A DNA stretch of 40,171 nt, taken from positions 1 through 40,171 of the forward strand of contig CAKOHV010000018.1 of assembly GCA_934086145.1 (NCBI GenBank), in the 5' to 3' direction. The notes below the pieces were generated by a model that was given only the letters and a program-made list of their open reading frames with translations, searched no databases and had not been told where the DNA came from. A program made the translations under genes and the position numbers. Numbering within the stretch: position 1 is the stretch's first letter; each line of letters opens with the position of its first letter. The stretch comes from an uncultured Bacilli bacterium (GTDB lineage: Bacteria; Bacillota_I; Bacilli_A; RF39; UBA660). This document shows, one piece after another, positions 14,755 to 23,266 of this stretch.

Positions 14755-17700
14755 ATGAAAAAGAGTACTTCAAAAGAAACCATATCTACGCGTAAAAAAA
14801 TACAGGAAAAAGAAATAAAAGAAAAGAAAATAAAAGAAAAAGAAATTAAAGACGAGAAAAAGAAAAAAGTCCAAAAAAGTGTTGAGAAAAAAGTCAAAGT
14901 ACCTAGAGGCGAAAAAGAAACGAGTGAGAGTCAAGAAACCAAAAAAAAAGGTTTTACCTTAGTTGAATTGCTTGCTGTCGTTGCCATCTTAGGAATTGTA
15001 TCTGTCATTGCTGTTGGGGCATATAATGGTATTACGACTCGATCAAAACAAAAAGCTTATGAATCCAAGGTTTCCCAAATTGAAACCTCAGCTGCCAAGT
15101 GGGCTCGAGAAAACAATATTGACCGAACAACTTCTATTTCTGTTAATAAATTAGTTGTTGAAGGATACCTAACTGCTGATGAAGCAGCTGAAAATGGTTT
15201 ATCAACCATTAAAAACCCTAAAAACAACGAAAACATGATTTGTAAAATGATTGAAATAAGTTATAAGAATGGAGAAATTCAAACTAAATTTATTGATAGC
15301 AAAGATAACTGTACTTTAGCTGAACAGGCTTTAAATGATACGAAAATCAAAGTGGTTGCTTATCAAAACGGTGTTACTGGAACGGCGGCCGCTTTAAATC
15401 CAAATTCTAACAACATATTGCCATGGACTAACAAAGCCGTAACTTTAGTTGTTTCCAGCGATACTTACAAAGACGAAGCTCAAAATAAACGAGAAGCAAA
15501 TCCGATTGTTTCTACATCTTTTGACTTTAGTGGTAATACTATTGAAAAACAAGTCGTTTTGACGGATATTGGTTCCGGTAATAAAACATCAAATGTTTAT
15601 ACTGGTAAAACTTATGTTGATAATACTGATGCTTACTACAATGTCTTTAATGTTGATGCTAGTGTTATCCTTGATGGTAATGTTGTTGTCTCATATCGTT
15701 TTAAAGATGGTACAACAAAATCAAGAACCGTTAATGTTCGTATCGATAAAGAAGAAGCAACCGCTTCCGTCATTGCTGACTCTGACTGGGTTACAAATAC
15801 TCAAAAAGTAATTGTTAAAATCGATGATGGTAATGGTAGTGGAGCGCGTCGCTTCTATGTCGGTGTCGGTAATGCTTACAATGACCCTGGAGTACAAAAA
15901 GTTGAATTATGTGACGCTAATGGCAAAAATTGTAAATATGAAAAAGAATATAGTGCGCCAAGTGTTGGGGAATATAATATTTGGACAGAAGACATGGTCG
16001 GAAACATATCTGTTAATCCTAAAAATAAAATCTCAGTAAACAACGTTGATACTTCAACACCATCATGTGATTATGAAAATATTGGAACAATGGGCCAAGG
16101 CAACTGGTATATAACTGATGTTATCCCTCGTATGCGTACAAGCACTGCTGGAATCAGCGGTTTATACTTTGGCATTTCTAAAATTCAAAATGGTAAAGAT
16201 AATCCTAATTATTCTAATTACGTTGGTTATGGTAGCGTAGGTATCAGCCAAGAAGCTAAACTAAGTGATACCAAAGGACAAGATTATATTTGTTATGTAA
16301 AATCATTAGCTGGTACAAAGGCTCAAAAGAAAACTAATATTAAAGTAGATACAATTCCACCAACTATTAGTATTTCTCCAACTAATCAAACAAGTTATGT
16401 TAAAGAAAAGACAATTACTATCAAAGCTCGTGATGCAGTCAGTGGCTTAGGTAAAAATAGTCGTATTGAATATGCTTGGAGTACTGATAGCAATAACGAA
16501 CCATCTACTTGGCAAACGGTTGTTCTTCCAGGAACTGACTATACTGGGGAAAATGGCCCAACTGATGAAAAATCAGTGACCATAACTGCTAAAGGTATGA
16601 CTGGTGTTTACTACCTTTGGATTAAAAAAGGAACTATAAGTGATGCTGCCGGTAATACTAGTGAAGGAAAAAATGGTAAATCAATTAATTATGGCCCATT
16701 TAAATTTGATAATATTGATCCAGAATGTGAACTACAATTAAGTGGTACGAAAGGCAATAATGATTGGTATACAAGCAATGTCACTGTAAGCTTTAAAACT
16801 CACAGAGATAATGATAGTGGTGTTAAAAACTATGGTATTAGTAGTACAACTGGTTCTAAGACCGCTTCCTTAACTAGTGATACAAAGTCTAAAACGTATA
16901 CTGGTTACATTGAAGATAATGCCGGTAATAAGAGTTCTTGTAGCATTACACTTAAAAGAGATGCGACTGAACCATCATGTCAATTAACGGCTGATGGTAC
17001 AAAAGGTAATAATAATTGGTATACAAGTCCTATTACGGTAAAATTTTCCAAGGCTAATGATGCGACTAGTGGCGTTGTTAAAAACGTGATTGATTTATCA
17101 GATAGTCAATCTGGTTCGGAAACCTATTATTCTTCAAATGATAATAGTGGTACAACCTATTATGGTTATGTGGAAGATGCCGCTGGTAACTACAAAAAAT
17201 GTAATGCCACATATAAAATAGACACCACTAAACCAACCTGCTCATTAAGCGTAAATGGTACTAAGGGTAACAATGACTGGTATACAAGCGATGTTAATGT
17301 TAGCTTTGCATCAGCTGCTGATTCAATGAGTACTATTGCTAGTAAAGGTATAAGTAGTAATGGAAAAGAAAATTATTCAACAACAGAATCTTCACAAAAG
17401 TCTGATACAACAAGTGTAACGTATACAGGATATGTTAAAGACAAAGCAGGTAATACAAACACTTGTATTACAACGTTTAAACGTGATGCAACCAAACCAT
17501 CTATAACTTCCGTTAAAGTTGCTAGTAAAAATAGCAATTATAATACAAATACAATAACTTTAACTGTTAAAGCAAATGATCAAACTAGTGCCGTTAAAAA
17601 AATGTGTGTGTTAACTAGTAATAATGTAAATTCTTGTAATTGGGAAGATTACAAAGAAACGACAGAACGTAATACGGGCATATCATACAAAAATGGTGGC

Positions 17701-18612
17701 GAAATAACTTACTATGTTTGGGTTAAAGATGACGCTGGTTTAATCTCTGAAGTTAAAAAATCTAATGCTTATAAGGTTTATAAAAGTTGTAGTGTTAATT
17801 CTAATATAATAAATGATGGTCTATATACTTGTGGAACTAACTATGGAACATGCTCTAATGCATGTGGTGGTACCCAATATTCAACTAAGACGCAAAAACG
17901 TAAAGACAAATATACTGCTGATTCTTGTCCAACTGTCATCGAAAACAATAGTATCTCTTGCTCACAAAAATGTGGTGGTGAACAAGAAGAAACCTGTACA
18001 GAATTTGGCCCATATGGGACATGTAGTGATAGTTGTGGTGGAACTCAAACGAGAAGTCGTACTTGCGTTGTAAAAAGTCTTGATGGAACAAAAAATTGTA
18101 AAACTAGAACAGACAGCCAAAGCCAAGCTTGTGGTGGTAAAACCGAATCATATGGTACATGTCAAGTTGATGCCAATGCTCCGTGTAGTGCAATTTGTGG
18201 TGGTGGAGTTAAATATGGAACTCAAACAGGGCAATATGTTTCAACTGATGATGGTAAAACTTGTCCATTATACCATGGCACAGTTGCAAGTAAAACTTGC
18301 GTAGAAACTTGTAATACTCAATCTTGCTGTAGTGAAACTAGTTATTCTAGTTGTCCTATAAGATACATTTGTGATCTTACCAAAACTTACCTACATATGG
18401 ATGATGAGACCGGCGGCTTTGTTTGGAAAAGAACGTTAACAATGAATGGCGGCGAGCAATTATATTTACTTGATACTGAAGGCGAGTATTGGAAAGTTAA
18501 ATATATCGACCCGGCTGGTACCAACACAGGTACTTATTATATTCGTCGTTTCTGCATCAGCGACTATGTCCCTACTAAAGATCAGAATTGTAATCAGATA
18601 TGTCCAAATTAG
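14755..18612 (+). CDS. giant pilin-like surface protein with Ig-like and thrombospondin-like repeats
   Basis: A 1285-residue protein. Residues 1-65 are an unusually long Lys/Glu-rich leader. It ends in KKKG-FTLVELLAVVAILG, a class III prepilin signal, with predicted cleavage after G66 and Glu5 of the mature form at E71. A pilin-like membrane helix (67-90) follows. The exterior holds beta-rich Ig-like repeats; at about 658, 741 and 828 each begins with a Cys and a GTKGNN(D/N)WYTS motif and ends in AGN.., with a divergent copy near 437. From about 1010 to 1170 comes a Cys/Gly-rich region with thrombospondin type 1-like units (YGTCSNACGGTQ, YGTCSDSCGGTQTRSRTC). A final Cys-rich domain ends the protein. 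Probably a surface adhesin or minor-pilin-tip protein. The next gene starts 11 bases later. No prepilin peptidase or pilus motor gene is in the window. Confidence 0.85.
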   Translation: MKKSTSKETISTRKKIQEKEIKEKKIKEKEIKDEKKKKVQKSVEKKVKVPRGEKETSESQETKKKGFTLVELLAVVAILGIVSVIAVGAYNGITTRSKQKAYESKVSQIETSAAKWARENNIDRTTSISVNKLVVEGYLTADEAAENGLSTIKNPKNNENMICKMIEISYKNGEIQTKFIDSKDNCTLAEQALNDTKIKVVAYQNGVTGTAAALNPNSNNILPWTNKAVTLVVSSDTYKDEAQNKREANPIVSTSFDFSGNTIEKQVVLTDIGSGNKTSNVYTGKTYVDNTDAYYNVFNVDASVILDGNVVVSYRFKDGTTKSRTVNVRIDKEEATASVIADSDWVTNTQKVIVKIDDGNGSGARRFYVGVGNAYNDPGVQKVELCDANGKNCKYEKEYSAPSVGEYNIWTEDMVGNISVNPKNKISVNNVDTSTPSCDYENIGTMGQGNWYITDVIPRMRTSTAGISGLYFGISKIQNGKDNPNYSNYVGYGSVGISQEAKLSDTKGQDYICYVKSLAGTKAQKKTNIKVDTIPPTISISPTNQTSYVKEKTITIKARDAVSGLGKNSRIEYAWSTDSNNEPSTWQTVVLPGTDYTGENGPTDEKSVTITAKGMTGVYYLWIKKGTISDAAGNTSEGKNGKSINYGPFKFDNIDPECELQLSGTKGNNDWYTSNVTVSFKTHRDNDSGVKNYGISSTTGSKTASLTSDTKSKTYTGYIEDNAGNKSSCSITLKRDATEPSCQLTADGTKGNNNWYTSPITVKFSKANDATSGVVKNVIDLSDSQSGSETYYSSNDNSGTTYYGYVEDAAGNYKKCNATYKIDTTKPTCSLSVNGTKGNNDWYTSDVNVSFASAADSMSTIASKGISSNGKENYSTTESSQKSDTTSVTYTGYVKDKAGNTNTCITTFKRDATKPSITSVKVASKNSNYNTNTITLTVKANDQTSAVKKMCVLTSNNVNSCNWEDYKETTERNTGISYKNGGEITYYVWVKDDAGLISEVKKSNAYKVYKSCSVNSNIINDGLYTCGTNYGTCSNACGGTQYSTKTQKRKDKYTADSCPTVIENNSISCSQKCGGEQEETCTEFGPYGTCSDSCGGTQTRSRTCVVKSLDGTKNCKTRTDSQSQACGGKTESYGTCQVDANAPCSAICGGGVKYGTQTGQYVSTDDGKTCPLYHGTVASKTCVETCNTQSCCSETSYSSCPIRYICDLTKTYLHMDDETGGFVWKRTLTMNGGEQLYLLDTEGEYWKVKYIDPAGTNTGTYYIRRFCISDYVPTKDQNCNQICPN

Positions 18613-18623
18613 GAGGAAAAAAT

Positions 18624-19325
18624 ATGAAAAAAATACTATATTTATTAATAATTTTTACCACCTTTATCCTAAATGTATCTGCATATACGGAAATTGACCA
18701 ATATAATTTTAAATTACTAATGGATAAAGAAGGATATAAAACTAATATATATGAAAACGGTGCTTATGCCTGTTTAGATGGCGAAATAATATGTGATGAA
18801 ACATTCATTTATAGCAACTATCAAAGCGAAAGTGAAGCCCAAGAAGCCTTTAAAAAGTTAACTGACGTTTCATCAGTGAATGTTATTACAAAAGAAATAA
18901 CGGCTAGTTATAATGTTGATAATACCGAACAAGCTAATTATAGTTATATTCAATTTGATTTTACCGAAGAGGGTTCTATAATTCATAGTTATTTATATAT
19001 ATTTAGAGTAAATAATTCCGTAATAAAAGGAGCAGGTGACATTTCTCATAAAGAACACATTGATAAAGTAATTAATGAAGCTGTTGATGATTCTGTGACA
19101 GAACGTGTCAACGAAGTCTTATCATCTTTAGCAAATCAAGTAAAACCTGCTGAAACTCCATCAACTCCTGAAATAGTCGAAAAGAAAAATGATAAAAAAT
19201 TCTTTATTCTAATAGGCTGTGGAATTGGTGTTGTAATTATAATAATCATCATAATAATTACCTTTACTTTAAAAAAGAAAAAAAAGAAACAAAAAGATGT
19301 TGTGATAAAGCCTAGCTTATCATAA
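18624..19325 (+). CDS. secreted single-pass membrane protein, partner of the pilin-like protein
   Basis: A 233-residue protein of unknown family. A signal peptide (MKKILYLLIIFTTFILNVSA) is followed by an exterior domain of about 160 residues with two cysteines close together, then a C-terminal membrane helix rich in isoleucine (about residues 190-215) and a lysine-rich tail, a type I topology. The start is the ATG at 18624, which follows AGGAGG. The binding site immediately follows the stop of the pilin-like gene, so the two are almost certainly one operon. It may help display or anchor that protein, but this is inferred from position only. Confidence 0.78.
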   Translation: MKKILYLLIIFTTFILNVSAYTEIDQYNFKLLMDKEGYKTNIYENGAYACLDGEIICDETFIYSNYQSESEAQEAFKKLTDVSSVNVITKEITASYNVDNTEQANYSYIQFDFTEEGSIIHSYLYIFRVNNSVIKGAGDISHKEHIDKVINEAVDDSVTERVNEVLSSLANQVKPAETPSTPEIVEKKNDKKFFILIGCGIGVVIIIIIIIITFTLKKKKKKQKDVVIKPSLS

Positions 19326-19350
19326 ATATCTTTTTTTTATTGTGATAATT

Positions 19351-19359
19351 TGTTATAAT
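19351..19359 (+). promoter_or_regulatory. extended -10 promoter of miaB (TGTTATAAT)
   Basis: A perfect TATAAT at 19354-19359 with TGn extension, 16 bases before the first ATG of miaB. Confidence 0.6.
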
Positions 19360-19375
19360 TAACTACTGAAAAGAG

Positions 19376-20803
19376 ATGATGTCAATGAATTTACCAAATA
19401 TCAAAGATGCTAGAAGAAGGACCAAAGAGGAAGTAAACTATATTGAACTAAATCAAAATTATGATTCTAATATGTTTAAAGGCCAGAAATATTTTTTAAG
19501 AACGTATGGTTGCCAAATGAATGTTCATGATGGTGAAGAAATCAAAGCTCGTTTAGAATCCCTTGGTTTTACTGAAACTGATACTATTGAAACGGCTGAT
19601 ATTGTTATTTTAAACACTTGTGCTATTCGTGAAAATGCCCATGATAAATTATATGGTTTTTTAGGTCGTTGCAAACATGAAAAAGAAAAAAACAATCCTG
19701 ATTTAATAATTGGCATTTGTGGCTGCATGGCTCAAGAAGAGAACGTTGTTGAAGAACTTATGAAAAAACATCCATATGTCGATATCGTTTTTGGCACACA
19801 CAATATTCATGAATTACAAGATTTAATAATTAGAAATGCTCATAAACAAGAGATAAATGTTTATTCCTGTGAAGGCGATGTATATGAAAACATTTCCTAT
19901 AAAAGAGACTCTGCTATTAAGGCTTGGGTTAATATCCAATATGGCTGTGATAAATTTTGTACATACTGCATAGTTCCATATACTAGAGGCAAACAAAGAA
20001 GTCGTCATAGTAAAGAAATAATAGCTGAAGTAGAACAATTAGTTAAAGATGGCTATCAAGAAGTCACATTACTAGGTCAAAATGTTAATGCCTATGGTAA
20101 AGATTTAACCGATGAGTTATCCTTTGCTGAACTTTTAGAAGCTGTCAGCAAGACTAATATACCACGTGTCCGCTTTGTAACTTCTCATCCATGGGATTTT
20201 ACTGATGAAATGATTGCTACAATTGCTAAGTATGATAACATAATGCCATACATCCATTTGCCTTTACAATCTGGCTCGACGGAAATTTTAAGAAAAATGG
20301 GGCGTCGTTATACAAAGGAAGAATACTTAACTTTATATAAAAAAATTAAAAATGCCGTTAAAAATTGTGCTATAACTACTGACATTATTGTTGGTTTCCC
20401 AAATGAATCTGCTGAAGACTTTAATGAAACCTTGAATGTCGTTAATGAATGCCAATTTGATAGTGCTTTTACTTTTATTTATAGTCCTCGTGAAGGAACC
20501 CCAGCGGCCAAACTCGATGATAAAATAAGCATGGATGTCAAAGAAAAACGCCTTCATACTTTAAATGAATTAGTAAATAAATATAGCTTACAAGCTAATC
20601 AAAAATACCTTGGTCAAATTGTCAAAGTTTTAATTGAAGGTATCAGTGAAAAAGATGCTTCCAAAGTATTTGGTTATACAGAAACTATGAAGTTAGTTAA
20701 TGTTACCAATGCTCAAGATAAAATTGGTCAAATTATTGATGTTAAAATTACCGATGCTAAAAGTTTTAGTTTAGATGGAGAAGTTGTTGCTAATGAAAAT
20801 TAG
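19376..20803 (+). CDS. miaB: tRNA-2-methylthio-N6-dimethylallyladenosine synthase MiaB
   Basis: A 475-residue radical-SAM methylthiotransferase that adds a methylthio group to i6A37 of tRNAs reading UNN codons. The N-terminal MTTase domain carries its cluster cysteines (YGCQMN at C46, NTCAIRENA, GICGCMAQ). The radical-SAM domain has CDKFCTYC (about 190-197) followed by VPYTRGKQRSR. A TRAM domain lies at the C-terminus (about 405-470). The sequence GQNVNAYG and the length separate it from RimO and MtaB. Three in-frame ATGs (19376, 19379, 19385) are possible starts; 19385 has the best spacing from AAGAG. The lipoprotein gene overlaps its end by 11 bases. Confidence 0.95.
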   Translation: MMSMNLPNIKDARRRTKEEVNYIELNQNYDSNMFKGQKYFLRTYGCQMNVHDGEEIKARLESLGFTETDTIETADIVILNTCAIRENAHDKLYGFLGRCKHEKEKNNPDLIIGICGCMAQEENVVEELMKKHPYVDIVFGTHNIHELQDLIIRNAHKQEINVYSCEGDVYENISYKRDSAIKAWVNIQYGCDKFCTYCIVPYTRGKQRSRHSKEIIAEVEQLVKDGYQEVTLLGQNVNAYGKDLTDELSFAELLEAVSKTNIPRVRFVTSHPWDFTDEMIATIAKYDNIMPYIHLPLQSGSTEILRKMGRRYTKEEYLTLYKKIKNAVKNCAITTDIIVGFPNESAEDFNETLNVVNECQFDSAFTFIYSPREGTPAAKLDDKISMDVKEKRLHTLNELVNKYSLQANQKYLGQIVKVLIEGISEKDASKVFGYTETMKLVNVTNAQDKIGQIIDVKITDAKSFSLDGEVVANEN

Positions 20804-21269
20804 AAAAATAATTGCCATCCTAACAATTATTTTAATATCAATAAACTTTAGTGCTTGTCAAAATAAAAAAAATGCGGCCAAGACGCCAACAACAGAGTAC
20901 TATTTAAACTATCATGATACTATTATTAAATTAAATAGTAATTACACTAATGTTATTGCGACCATAGGCCTAAGTAATGATTCACGTCAAGAAAATGATG
21001 AAATAAGTATTTATTCCTATGATGATTTTGAAATTGAAACCAGCCTTGAAAACAATATTGAAAAAATAAAATCATTATGGTTTACTAGTGAAAACATTAC
21101 CACAAACGAGGGCATTAAAATAGGGGATACCAAAGAAAAAATGGAACAAACCTATGGCCATGCCACAACCAATCAAGATAACGTTTATGTCTATAACCTT
21201 AATGGAACAAATCTATCGTTTGTTACTGAAAATGATAAAATTATTAATATTGAATACATGTTAACATAG
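20793..21269 (+). CDS. small putative lipoprotein
   Basis: About 158 residues, starting MKIRKIIAILTIILISINFSAC: a lipoprotein signal with Cys as acceptor in FSAC. The mature part is a small alpha/beta domain with an internal pair of similar segments (NVIATIGLSNDSRQ.. and IGDTKEKMEQTYGHA), each followed by beta strands, a pattern seen in small duplicated lipoprotein domains. I do not recognise the family. The start is set at the ATG at 20793, because the earlier ATG would place charged and Leu residues before the signal. It overlaps miaB by 11 bases, probably for coupling rather than shared function. Confidence 0.7.
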   Translation: MKIRKIIAILTIILISINFSACQNKKNAAKTPTTEYYLNYHDTIIKLNSNYTNVIATIGLSNDSRQENDEISIYSYDDFEIETSLENNIEKIKSLWFTSENITTNEGIKIGDTKEKMEQTYGHATTNQDNVYVYNLNGTNLSFVTENDKIINIEYMLT

Positions 21270-21291
21270 AGCTTTAAAAGTTCTATGTTTT
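21266..21291 (+). terminator. terminator overlapping the lipoprotein stop codon
   Basis: The stem ATAGAGCT/AGTTCTAT (one G-T pair) with the loop TTAAA is followed by GTTTT. A TATAAT at 21296-21301 just after it may start the next transcript. Confidence 0.6.
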
Positions 21292-21316
21292 ATTATATAA
21301 TCAAAATGGTGATGGT

Positions 21317-21997
21317 ATGAAAAAAATCCCTGTGTCTAAAGAAAAAATAGATTATATTTTTCGTTTAATAATTTTACTTATAACCTTCCTTATAATTATT
21401 GCTAACTTATTTATTTTAAAGAACAATTTAGATGCTAACAGTAACATAAGACAAACCCAAGCCGAAATTATCTCTGTTACATATCAAAAAAATAATGAAC
21501 AATATCTCTTAAAATATACTATTGATAATAAAGAATATCAGGATACAACATCTTTGAATTCCCATAAATACGAAGTAGGGGATGAAGTAACTATATTTTA
21601 TAAAAAAAATAATCCGACAAAGATTGTTAAAAAGAAAAATCTGCTTTTTCCCATCATTATCCTTATTCTAGGTATCTTTGCCATCATTTATGAAATAATT
21701 TTAACTTTCCGCAACTTTAAAGATGCCAATAGCTTAGAAAAACTTATTGAAAAAGGAATTGTTCTTAATACGACTATTGAGGATATTTTTGTTACTTCCC
21801 AAAAAAATCAGTTTAAATTAAGAACTAGTTATTTTAATCCAGTCGATCAAAAAAAATACGTTTACATAAGTGAATCATTTTCTAAAGAATTTAAAGATTA
21901 TTTAACAACCAATAAAATAAAAGAAGTTAAAGTTTATCTTAATAAAGAAAATACAAATAAATACTATGTAGATATTAATTCACTTAGAAAGGATTGA
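21317..21997 (+). CDS. DUF3592-like membrane protein
   Basis: A 226-residue protein with a membrane helix at about residues 15-36 and another at about 108-130. Between them lies an extracytoplasmic segment of the DUF3592 pattern (AEIISVTYQKNNEQYLLKYT..GDEVTIFYKKNNPTKI). A second soluble domain of similar make-up follows (IVLNTTIEDIFVTSQKNQFKL..). Function unknown. Its TGA stop lies a few bases before the muramidase start, within that gene's ribosome binding region, so the two form an operon and a role in the envelope is likely. Confidence 0.7.
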   Translation: MKKIPVSKEKIDYIFRLIILLITFLIIIANLFILKNNLDANSNIRQTQAEIISVTYQKNNEQYLLKYTIDNKEYQDTTSLNSHKYEVGDEVTIFYKKNNPTKIVKKKNLLFPIIILILGIFAIIYEIILTFRNFKDANSLEKLIEKGIVLNTTIEDIFVTSQKNQFKLRTSYFNPVDQKKYVYISESFSKEFKDYLTTNKIKEVKVYLNKENTNKYYVDINSLRKD

Positions 21998-22002
21998 CCT
22001 TA

Positions 22003-23235
22003 ATGACAAAAAAGAAAAAAATATTTTTAATAGTCGCCGTAACTATTGTTATCTTTACTCTTATCATCCTTCTTTTAGTTCCTAAAATAAATAATTATAT
22101 TATCAAAAGAAAAATTGCTAATGCCAAGATCTTAGTTGAATTAAAAGACGATTTAGAAATTCCTTTTGGTACTGAAGTGTATGCTCAAGACTTTATTTCT
22201 TCTATCAATGGAGATATTCTTGAAAATAAAAAAATTGATACTAGTTCTTTAGGTTCTAAAATGGTCTCATTCGAATACGTTAATGAGGATAAAATAACGG
22301 TTCCTTATCAGTATGAAATCAAAGTTATAGATAATACACCTCCTTTAATTTGGCTAGGCAATTCATATACCGTTTTAACAACCTTTGAAGGTGACCTTAC
22401 TGATAAAATAATGTGTGCTGATGATCTTGATGATAAGCCGGATTGCCATATTTTAGGTGATTATGATACTAAAACCCCAGGTAAATATGATTTAACTTTT
22501 GAAGCTATTGATAAAAGTGGTAATAAAACTACCCAACCATTTACTTTAATTGTTAAGGAACCAAGTAAAAGTAATTCCAATCAAAATTCTGCTTCATCGA
22601 CTCTTAATGGTCAAAAATTTGCTGATATAATCGCTAATTATAAAACGGACCAAACCAAAATAGGAATTGATGTTTCGGGCTGGCAAGGTGAAATTGACTT
22701 TCAGAAAGTCAAAGATGCGGGTGTTGAGTTTGCTTTTATCAAAGTTGGTGGAACCATTGGTATTGATGGAAAGTACTATGTCGATTCTAAATTTAAACGG
22801 AATATTGAAGGCTTTAACGAAGTAGGAATTCCTGTTGGTGTTTATATTTATACTTATGCTAAAACAACTCAAAATGCCCGCAATGATGCTCTATGGGTTA
22901 TGAATGAAATAAAAAACTATCAAGTTGATTTACCAATCGTCTATGACTGGGAAAATTGGTCTTTCTATAATGAATTTGAATTAAGTTTTAATAGTTTAAC
23001 TAACAATGCTAAAATTTTCTTCGATACGGTTGAAGAAAAAGGTTATACCGGGGCCCTATATAGTAGTAAGACTTACCTTGAAAAAATATGGCAAGATACT
23101 GAACGTGATATTTGGCTTGCACATTATACCAAACAAACTTCCTATGAAGGTTCTTACAAATACTGGCAAATGTGTGATAATGGCTTAGTTGATGGTATAA
23201 ATGGCTATGTAGATATTAATATTATGTACAAATAA
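22003..23235 (+). CDS. membrane-anchored GH25 muramidase (lysozyme)
   Basis: A 410-residue protein. One N-terminal membrane helix (about residues 6-26) is followed by a linker, an Ig-like domain of the DUF5011/cadherin-like type (about 108-187, ending GKYDLTFEAIDKSGNKT) and a Ser/Asn-rich hinge. The C-terminal glycosyl hydrolase family 25 domain (about 217-410) has GIDVSGWQG (D223) and the catalytic pair in VYDWENW (D315, E317). It should cleave N-acetylmuramic acid links in peptidoglycan at the outer face of the membrane. The start is the ATG at 22003, nine bases after AAAGGA; an in-frame TTG at 21994 abuts that site. It ends the DUF3592-GH25 operon. Confidence 0.9.
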   Translation: MTKKKKIFLIVAVTIVIFTLIILLLVPKINNYIIKRKIANAKILVELKDDLEIPFGTEVYAQDFISSINGDILENKKIDTSSLGSKMVSFEYVNEDKITVPYQYEIKVIDNTPPLIWLGNSYTVLTTFEGDLTDKIMCADDLDDKPDCHILGDYDTKTPGKYDLTFEAIDKSGNKTTQPFTLIVKEPSKSNSNQNSASSTLNGQKFADIIANYKTDQTKIGIDVSGWQGEIDFQKVKDAGVEFAFIKVGGTIGIDGKYYVDSKFKRNIEGFNEVGIPVGVYIYTYAKTTQNARNDALWVMNEIKNYQVDLPIVYDWENWSFYNEFELSFNSLTNNAKIFFDTVEEKGYTGALYSSKTYLEKIWQDTERDIWLAHYTKQTSYEGSYKYWQMCDNGLVDGINGYVDINIMYK

Positions 23236-23265
23236 AAAAATGCTAATTATTCTTAGCATTTTTTA
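23236..23265. terminator. bidirectional terminator between convergent genes
   Basis: An 11-bp stem AAAAATGCTAA/TTAGCATTTTT around a 6-base loop, with A tract before and T tract after. It serves the muramidase (plus) and the mutase (minus). Confidence 0.85.
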
Positions 23266-23266
23266 T

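Noticed and set aside
15569..18304. Several 74-86 codon plus-strand frames within the pilin-like gene
   Set aside because: They are out-of-frame shadows of the 1285-residue gene, rich in Met/Val/Leu from shifted Asn/Asp/Gly codons.
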